From: Trebouxia sp. TZW2008
Taxonomy: Eukaryota > Chlorophyta > Trebouxiophyceae > Trebouxiales > Trebouxiaceae
Direction of reading: 5' to 3'
NCBI GenBank assembly: GCA_002118135.1
Contig: BDIU01000202.1
Span: forward strand, 1-64,000
DNA length: 64,000 nucleotides
Shown: one piece after another, positions 56,148-64,000 of the stretch
How the letters are laid out: every line of letters starts with the position of its first letter
Numbering within the stretch: the stretch's first letter is position 1
Notes under the pieces: model-generated
The model's input: only the letters and a program-made list of their open reading frames with translations
Databases searched by the model: none
What the model was told of the DNA's origin: nothing
Position numbers and translations under genes: made by a program

Positions 56148-59100
56148 ATGCCGTCGATATTGCAGCAGCAGTTGCAGCAGGTTTCAACGACCTGGGCAGC
56201 TGCAGCAAATAAACGTCAGAGGGGCAAGCCCTCTCTGTTGTATACAGCTCAAGAAGCTGCAGACGTCGATTTGCAAAGCATATACGACCTTGCGCAAGAA
56301 GGTGCGCCGTGCTTGCTTTACCGAAGCTGCAAAGCATGTCAAGCTGACTGCACAGCCCTGATAGCAGCGAGTTTCACGCGTGAGGTTTTCTTGGGTCAGG
56401 TGCATCTTCTGACAGTTCATACTTGCAGGTCTTGAGCAATTGTGCGCTGTGGACACCCGCTTTGAGCCTTTTCAGGACTCGCTGTTTAGTCAGACAGGGA
56501 TAGCAGTCAACCGCGATCAGCAAACAAAGGCTGAAATTGAGGTCTTGGACGCCTCTCTGAGCACATACCTTCGGCTGCTCACAGACCATTTCCTGAGTGC
56601 TGCTGCCTTTCAGACACTCGAGTACTTGATACGCAAATACAGGTATGTATGCACTGCAAGGAGGCATCCTGCTCGCTCTGACATGACTTGCAAGCCAGCA
56701 AGCAGGCACCTGAGTTGCTCAAAGATTCACCGTACTGGATGCAGGATCAACGAGTACAATGTCCATCAGACCGTTGCTTGTGGCCTGCCATACCATGCCA
56801 CAAATCATTTTGTACGTTTGGTGCAAGTTCTGCACCTCAAGAACACCTGCTGGCAATTCCTCAGCCCAATGCAGAAGTCAGGCGCTGCTGTGCCCCGTGC
56901 ACTGCTGGTACAGCGCTGTATCAATGACCAAGTAAGACTCATCAGTTGTGATGACTTTGCTTCTGCTTTCAGCACAACTCGTTCAATGCAAATTTGTCTT
57001 TGGTCATGCTTGTCATTCTGTCCTTGTCATAATGCTCAACACTAGCTGGCCTGGTAAGACAGACTTGGATCACACAAACCTAGCACCTGTGCTAGAACAT
57101 ACAAGACATGAGTGTTGCTGCTGCTGTTGTTGCCGTTGCTGCTGCTGCTGCTGTTGCTATGATTGCCATTGTCACTGTCTGTTTGCAGGCGGTTTTGCGC
57201 GCTATTTGCGCCAGTGCTGAGGCTGCAGGAATCGTCAAGTCAGCCAGCAGTAGCATGCAGTCCTTTTATGCTGTGCTGGTCTGTGAGCTGCTGTTAGCTA
57301 GTCAGCCAGTGAGTTGTCTTTCTACACTCATTGCAAGCAAAAGCATGCAATCTGCTTTCTGCCTGAAGGCCAATCGATGTGGAATGATGATTATGATCAC
57401 CATTACAGACCTGATCTGAGAGACTGGTTGTCTCGCTGCTGTCACCTTTCATGCACCACTCTGACCACATCAATCACAGATTCCTGCTTTAAGCAATATG
57501 CATGCAAGACCGCTGTCATGCAGCATCACTCTGACAGTCAAGCAAGGCGCAAGTCCCGCATTCTGAATGTACAGCAATGATCACAGACATTTATACAACG
57601 CTGTCTGAGCTTGCTCCTTGAATTTGATGATGCCAACGTTTTTTGCAAGGCATTGTCGTGGGTGCATGTTTGCTTTGCCAACAGGAAAACAAGGTGGGTT
57701 GCCTGCAGGTCAAAGAGGGTTTGGCCCGGTTGCTGTTGCCATTCCTGATGGCAGGGCTGGGCCCAGATGTCACCACTGACTACAGAGCAGCCACTATGAT
57801 GATCCTGACACAGCTTGCAAGCCAAGCCACCTTGTCTGACAGTTTGCTGACGGGTGGGGGCATCCTTCCAAAGGCCATTGAACGCATTCAATGCCATTGC
57901 AATGCATGCTGTTACAATCTCTGCTGGAACAAAGGCTGATGGACACATGCAATGCTATTGCAATGCATGTAACTCCTCCTGTCGCAATGCCTGCTGTTGT
58001 AATGCTTGCTGGTTCAACGCTGATGACAGCATACACTGTGGGCAATGCTAATGATGACATACATTGTGGGCTATTAGAGCATAAGCTCTCTGAGCTTCTC
58101 ATCAGTTTGTATTCCCTGAAGCAGTGCAGCTCTTGTATGTACACGCTTTCAGCCAGCAGTTTGCCTACTGGGTGCATTGTACTCCAGTACATGGTCAACC
58201 ATGCTGCTTTGCAAATGCGGGCTGTCATGGTTCTGCAGGTTTGCTGCAAAAGATGCTTCAGAACATTCCAGCGACACAGATTAGTCAGGCTGTCATGGTG
58301 TTATGCCAAGTTGCGCTCTTGCAGCCTCAGCTGAAGCAACTGCCAAAGGCTTTATTCAAGGTATGCTGCAGTCTGTGGTCATCATCTCACAAGGCGTTCA
58401 ATGCTGCAGTTTGGCCCTGTTTTGCTTGCTTGCCCTTTTTGAAGGCCCCTGGCAGTGATGATGACCAATCAGTACCATCAAATCCTGACTTGCTAACGCA
58501 ATCTGATGAAACACTTCAGCCTTGTCTGAGCTGCCAGCTCTCAGAAATTGTCTTCTTACATCACTCTGTTGCGCTTCTCTGTTACAGTGTATGCAACAGT
58601 TTGCAAAATATCAAGTATTTATGAATACTTTTGAATCAGTTGCCCATGCACCTTCATGCACTGTTATCAGCCTCTAGCTTGTGCACTACATATCGTACTC
58701 ATGCACTTGTATGCATGTGTAATACCACATGCCTATTTATACACATATAGGCTTCTTCATTTTGTGCAGATTATCATAAAGGTGCCAGATCTTGTAGACC
58801 AATTACAAATTCTGGTTGACAGAGGGCTGGCTGTTGGGCCTCTGCTGGCCTTGCTACTGCCTCCTTTGGCTGACAACCTGTTGCACAAGAAAGTGTACAT
58901 CAAGCGAGCCTTGCAAATTATCAAGAAGCTTCCTCTTGGTGAGCAGCACCCTGTCATATCCATGCATTGTTGACACACGCTGCTGCCTGACCTAGCCTTG
59001 CATGCACCATTCGTGTGCGACAGCTGGCAAGGTAATCATCAGTCCTCCCCTCAAACCAGTCTTGATGTTGGCTTTGACCATGCATCAGCACCATCTGCAT

Positions 59101-62100
59101 AGTAAGCTTCAAGTGTGATAGTTTTGTCTGTCAACCCTGACATTGACTTGGTCATCAGAGCATATTGGCAAGCCTGCAGGTGCATATGCTCAGACATCTG
59201 CCCTCAACTGCAAAAAGCTTCCTTCAAAATCTGCAATTTACTTACCCAAGATGGCAACCTGCACACCTGCCGGTGTATATGATCAGAAATTTGTCCTCAA
59301 TTGCATGGTAAATTTGCCCTTGAATTTCTATTCTACAAAACATATCTTGAACTTCTCCCAGATGGCTCACCAACAAATCTGCATACCTGCAGGCGCACAT
59401 GCTCAGACATTTGCCCTCACTCTGCTGGGTAAGCTGCCCCAAGCAGATGAAGAAGAGCAAGCCGCCCTGCAGCCAGTTGTGCGTGCCCTTGACCTTGCAT
59501 CCCCCAAGCAGATGGACGCTGCTGTGAACAAGCTGCTGCAGCACAGCAAGGGCAGCAGTGCTGAGCAAGCAGCCGCTCAAAAGGTGGTTCAGCTGATGCA
59601 GGAGGCCTTGGGAGGTAGTGCTCAGGCACCCTTACCTGGGGGTGGGTCCACCCTGGCCCTGGCTTTGGATGCCCCCTCTGCTGAGATGAGGATCTTGGTG
59701 AGTGTGTGTTCAGTTCCTGTTGATCTATGCAAGCATTGAGATGGGTATACCTGTTGAACGCTGATGGGACTTGGGCTCATACTGTTCTTAGCCCTGAAAG
59801 CCTCCTCTGCTGAGATGAAGGTTCTGGTGAGCGTGTGCATGCTCACTCTTTCTGTGTTTCTTTGATCACAAATTTGCGCTTTTGTTGACTGGTGTAAACA
59901 GTCTAGGTCTGAGGGAGCACTGCGGTGGATCCATATATTGCTGATTGAAGTGGTGATGTATCCTTTGTGGTTGATGAGAAGCAAGGATAAGCAGAGCAAG
60001 TTACAGCCGCTGTGCAGGGTCTTCTTCATCAATGCGTACAGCATGCAATTCGGTGAATGGCAGCAAACTTTTGAGCAGGCTTCAATGTGCATGCAGGCTT
60101 TGCAGCAGCTCAGTGCAGGGCACCAGGCAGATGCTGCATCATCTGACAAGGTGTCAGACAAAACAGCTGCTGAAGACTCAGCATTTCTGCATAATGCTCT
60201 TCTTCGCCGGCTGGCAGATCAGGACCCAACTGTCGTCCATGCTGCCTTGTGCCTCCCAGTGCTGTTACAAGTGCCCAGCAGTGCACTATACACAGCGCTG
60301 TCTGCTGTCATGGCTCAGTACACTGAGGTGGTCAACACTCAGGGCAGGAAGGATGAACATAAAAGGTGGAGAGCTGTGGCTAAAATGGTAAGGACTTACC
60401 ATGCATCTTCCATTAAAAATGTTGTCATCATCTGTCTTGTCAGTGACCTGGCATGCTGAATTTGTGTGCAGCCTATTGCATTCTTGACCTGCATGATGTC
60501 TGGCAGCAAGCTACACATCCCTTTTCACCCTTGTCAAGTGTATGTCAATGGTTTTTCACTGTCTGTCTGCCTGGCATGCCTGCGACATATGGTGAAAGAG
60601 CTTGACGTACATTTGACATTGGTGAATGGTAATGTGCAGCTGAATGCTGAACGTCAGGTCTGCACCTTGTCTCATTCCTGAAGACGTACTGTAGCAAGAA
60701 TTTGTTTGCACTGTAGGTGCTGAAGCTGCTCACTCCAGATTTGACTGCCAAGCTTCCTGTGCAGCAGCAACAGCAGGCCTTGCTGCAGCTGCTGAACAAC
60801 AGCCTGGCAATAGGCAACAGCCACAAGGTTGCCCTGCAAGCCACCCACATGCTGCAAGCGTATCCTGACCCTTTGCTTTCAGGTCAGCTTGCAGAGACAG
60901 CTTCTGAGAAAGCTCACAAAGCTGCACCATGTATCAATGCCATGAGAGGCTGCATGTGTCCTGTTCATGCTCGTGTCAGCATCCAAGCTTGCCTCATAAA
61001 CTCATGTGTATCATGTTGACACTATGCCTGCACAAGTACATCGACACCCCAATTTGCTGTTTGCTGTCTGGGCTTGAGGCACATCCATGTCTCAATCACT
61101 CTATCAGCTGATATGACATTGCAGGGTTGTCTGCTGTCAAGGGCACAGATGAGGCTGGCAATGACAAAGCAGCCAGTAGGGAGCCTAGCGCACAGAGCCC
61201 AGACTCCAGCAATGCTGACGAGCTCGCCCCCACCACACCCAACCGTCCAACTGCCTCTAGCAGGGCAGCAGATGCAGCTCACAACCAGGCTGTCATAGCA
61301 GCGCTTGCCTCCCAGCTGACAGCAACAGACGCTTCACACAGCACAGCAGCTCTCCAGCAAGCAGAGCAGCTCATAGTGGCTGCAGCCAACTTCCCTCATG
61401 CACGCCGCCTGCTGCTACTGGCGCTCATGCATGGCTGCTGCACATTTAGCAAGCCATCCGCTATTGCTGTGACAATCCTGAGAGTGATGAGTGCCCTTTG
61501 GGAAGATGTCAGGAGCTCTGCAGCTGTGACTGGCAATTCACCAGCAGCTGTGATGGATCAGCATGGTTTTGTGGCATCGGGCCATTGGAAGCAGTGCGGC
61601 AAGAAGCCTGCAAAGGCTCACGCTTCTGCACTGCAGCAGGCGCTGCTGCTGTCTCTGGCATCAATCACTCGCCAAGATCTGCAAGCCCTTACCGGCAAGC
61701 TGGTGAGCACTTGTCCTGCTGAGTTGAGTGAGAGGCTTGACAAGGCATGTCACGTCCTGGCTGTGGTTGATCACAGAATGCCTGTTCATCTGAGCATAAA
61801 GTCATCTGGCAGGTGCTTTGTCTCACTATGGTGCACTTTTCGAAGAAAGGCATTGTAGTGAAATGCGGTGCCTCCCAGGTGAGGTGATGCTTAGTAATGG
61901 GTGTCATGCTCCAAGCACAAAGCAGCCAAATGGTCAAGCATCATAGGACAGTTCCGTTTGCATAGGTCTGAGCAGTGTCATGCCATGGAAAGCTTACTGA
62001 TTGCTGCACGTTTCTGCTTGCTGCGTGTAACCTGTTGACACGCTGCAGGCACCTCTTGCTTTGCTAACAGAGTTGCTGCAGTTTGAGCCTGGAGTCTTGT

Positions 62101-64000
62101 ACCACCCTCACTGCTGTGCTTTGCTCGCCAAGGCTGCCTTGCTTGGTTGCTTCATATGAATGCTTGCAGCGTGTGACATGATGCTCTCCCTGCAGGCACC
62201 TGCCACCTTGGGTAGCAGAGTTGCTGCAGCTGGAGTCTAAAGCCTTATAACACCCTCACTGCCCTCTGCCTTGCTCAACAAGGCTGCACTGCATCATCGC
62301 TGCACGTTATTGCTTGCTGCATGTGACCTGACGGTCTACTTGCAGGCACCTGCATCCTTGGTAGCAGAGTTGCTGCAGCTGGAGCCTGAAGCCGCGTACC
62401 ACCCTCACTGCTGCGCCTTACTTGACAAGGCTGCCTCGCCAGCCCTGCTGCTGTCAGACATCTTTGGCGCTCCTGATGGCAGTGCTGCTGTGAAGGTGTG
62501 TATGGCTAAAGTTGCTGCTTTTCTTGATCTGCTGCCCAGGTAATGGTCGTAAACGCACACGCATCAGGTTGAACTGATTTCAACGTTTTACCTTTCCAAC
62601 AAGTGCAAAATGCTTGCGTGCAAAATGCCTGTGTGCACAATGGGGTTGTGCAAGTGCTTTTAGCAGTTGTTCTGCTAGATGACCTCCCCACTCTGTGACC
62701 TTGTGTGCAGCCTGTTGTGACACCCTTAGGTATCAGCTGCATGCGTGGGGCGATTGCAGCCTGCAAGCCATACATGCATTGCTGCATGTCATCAAGCTGA
62801 AAGCTTGTACTTGTATGCCCTGCTGGCCCACCAGTAGCTGCTATTCTATCATGCAGACATCAGTGAAAAAAGGATGCACAACTAGGAAATCTAGAGCATC
62901 AAAGTTGATCAAGCAGCTTTTTTGGCTACAGGGACACGCGCTGCGCCTTCTGCAGCCTTACCCAACAGCCCAAAATGCTGCATCAGTACCTGCTGTCCTG
63001 CTGCCGCGGCTCTTTGCTGCTGCTGCAAGCACCAGCCAACAGATGAGAGCCCACGCCCTGGACTGCTTGGTAAGAGCGGCTGGCAACTCAAGCCTAGCTG
63101 CTCACCTCGCCAGCAGTGACCAGCTACCACCTGCTGCTTTGCAAGGCTTCCTATCAGCACTTGCTCAGCATCATGCAGAGATCCTCAGCGATGGTCAAGG
63201 CTTCCTGCAAGTCGTCAAGCAGCTGCTACCCCAGATTGGCAGCAAAAGCAGGTGAGTAGCCTCACGATTAACTAACCAAGCATCTGCAATCCGTCACTCT
63301 TGCCAAATACACTGTGTCTGCCAGGACTTGTCAGTGTGAGCAACTTCAACATGCATCATGTTTGCAGTGTCTTTGAAGATCGTGCACACGCCCAGGGTAG
63401 CAAGCAAGAGTTGCTGTGACAATATGCGATGGTTTTGCCATGTTATGTAAGCAGCTGTTGCATACAATTGCCTTGTTGTCCACTTAACAGCTCTCAATGC
63501 GAATGTATAGGTTTGGGCTTACAGCTGTTGACATTTTAACACATTGTTTGGTGCGGCAGGCCTGGTCAGCTGGACAGCAAAGTGGCCTCATCTCTCATCA
63601 CCTACCTGCTTCACATCCTGCCCGAGCTCCACCACGACAGCAGCATCCTAGCAGCATCCCTCCTGATTCGCATGCTGTCAGGCTCAGCAACACCCAGCCA
63701 CCAGCTTCAGTCGGCAATCACAACACTTCAGCACTTGCCAGTCACCTCTCAAGCACAAGCTTCTGCTTCTCTTGCACAGATTCAGCTAGCTTGCGAGCTG
63801 CTTCAGCTGTTCACAGCTGAGGCCTTTTCAGCCTTGCCCTCACCCAAAGGCAGGGGCAAAGCAGCCAAGACAGGTGGGGGTGCCCTGATAGAGGGGCTGG
63901 GGGTGCTGCTGGACCTTTTGAAGGCTGGTGTTGACGCTCCACAGGCAGAACGGGAGCAGCTGGTGAAGTTGCGGCTTGCTGCCTTCCAGCAGCTGGGGGC
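56148..64000 (+). CDS. UTP10: UTP10/HEATR1 small-subunit processome protein (3' truncated by window)
   Basis: Very large HEAT-repeat protein of the nucleolar U3 processome, needed for early 18S rRNA maturation. The gene runs off the right edge; roughly the N-terminal half is here. Exons supported by phase or by repeat helices: 56148-56301, 56429-56642, 56745-56931, 57189-57308, 57709-57853, 58239-58360, 58770-58938, 59393-59697, 60097-60387, 60717-60882, 61125-61702, 62346-62495, 62932-63251 and 63560 onward. The N-terminus MPSILQQQLQQVSTTWAAAA, LYTAQEAADVDLQSIYDLA, RFEPFQDSLFS and HHFLS-like LLTDHFLSAAAFQTLEYLI follow the family opening; NEYNVHQTVACGLPYHATN...FVRLVQVL is diagnostic. Further on, amphipathic helices such as VKEGLARLLLPFLMAGL are typical HEAT units. 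Exons between 57853 and 58239 and around 60470-60660 are unresolved. Several exons have intronic copies. Confidence 0.88.
57109..57180 (+). repeat. Imperfect (tgctgt)n tract in UTP10 intron
   Basis: About 70 bp of tgctg/ttg triplet-like repetition immediately before the exon 4 acceptor at 57188. It may double as the pyrimidine-rich tract. Confidence 0.8.
59160..59420 (+). repeat. Three copies of a UTP10 acceptor junction
   Basis: The functional start 'cctgcag|gcgcacatgctcagacatttgccctcac' (exon from 59393) is preceded by copies starting at about 59180 ('ctgcag|gtgcatatgctcagacatctg') and 59273 ('ctgccg|gtgtatatgatcagaaatttg'). Only the first retains an AG. Confidence 0.85.
59640..59845 (+). 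repeat. Copy of a UTP10 donor junction
   Basis: 'ccctctgctgagatgaggatcttg|gtgagtgtgtg' (donor after 59697) recurs as 'tcctctgctgagatgaaggttctg|gtgagcgtgtg' (donor-like after 59826), offset 129 bp, downstream of the functional donor. Confidence 0.87.
62044..62495 (+). repeat. Three tandem copies of a UTP10 exon, last one functional
   Basis: Each copy begins after 'tgcag' with 'gcacct' and contains 'cagagttgctgcag.ttgagcctg' (second copy 'ggagtct') and 'caccctcactgc'. Starts are 62049, 62196 and 62346, spacing 147 and 150 bp. Copy 1 still reads LLTELLQFEPG then YHPHCCALLAKAA until a TGA; copy 2 is frameshifted; copy 3 is the exon that fits the protein. Confidence 0.9.

Noticed and set aside
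7395..62495. Exon copies explained by transposon or retrogene insertion
   Set aside because: Copies are always local, in the same orientation, include intron sequence and lack target-site duplications or terminal repeats, which fits tandem duplication instead.

Overview
The window is nuclear DNA of a green alga, most likely a trebouxiophyte. The evidence is dense GT-AG introns, plant-type proteins (class VIII myosin, presequence protease, a plastid-type leader peptide), moderate base composition and no bacterial operon structure. The species assignment is inference. Thirteen protein-coding genes are supported. Twelve have introns whose phases join into a full-length or near full-length family member; the thirteenth (UTP10) runs off the right edge.

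Layout, left to right: eIF3h (-), casein kinase 1 (+), Arp2 (+), a C2HC zinc-finger protein resembling SAGA ataxin-7/SGF subunits (-), presequence protease PreP (+, 11 kb), cytochrome c heme lyase (-), taxilin (+), eIF3e (-), an organelle-leader coiled-coil protein (+), a zinc-finger plus methyltransferase protein (-), a small plastid-leader protein (+), class VIII myosin (-, 12 kb) and UTP10/HEATR1 (+, truncated). Apart from the CK1-Arp2 tandem the strands alternate, so most genes sit in head-to-head pairs with short shared upstream regions (about 300 to 840 bp in the clearest cases) and tail-to-tail 3' ends. Functions are housekeeping: translation initiation, rRNA processing, actin and myosin, organelle peptide turnover and cytochrome assembly. 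No tRNA, rRNA, CRISPR or intact mobile element was seen.

The most striking feature is inside the introns. In Arp2, the zinc-finger gene, PreP, myosin and UTP10, many introns carry one to five decayed tandem copies of the adjoining exon-intron boundary, with periods from about 50 to 230 bp. Copies of an acceptor boundary lie upstream of the functional exon and copies of a donor boundary lie downstream, whichever strand the gene is on. The introns therefore look as if they grew by repeated tandem duplication across splice junctions. A 2.3 kb stretch (38.7 to 41.1 kb) remains unexplained, and a poly-C run with two N marks an assembly gap near 25.9 kb.
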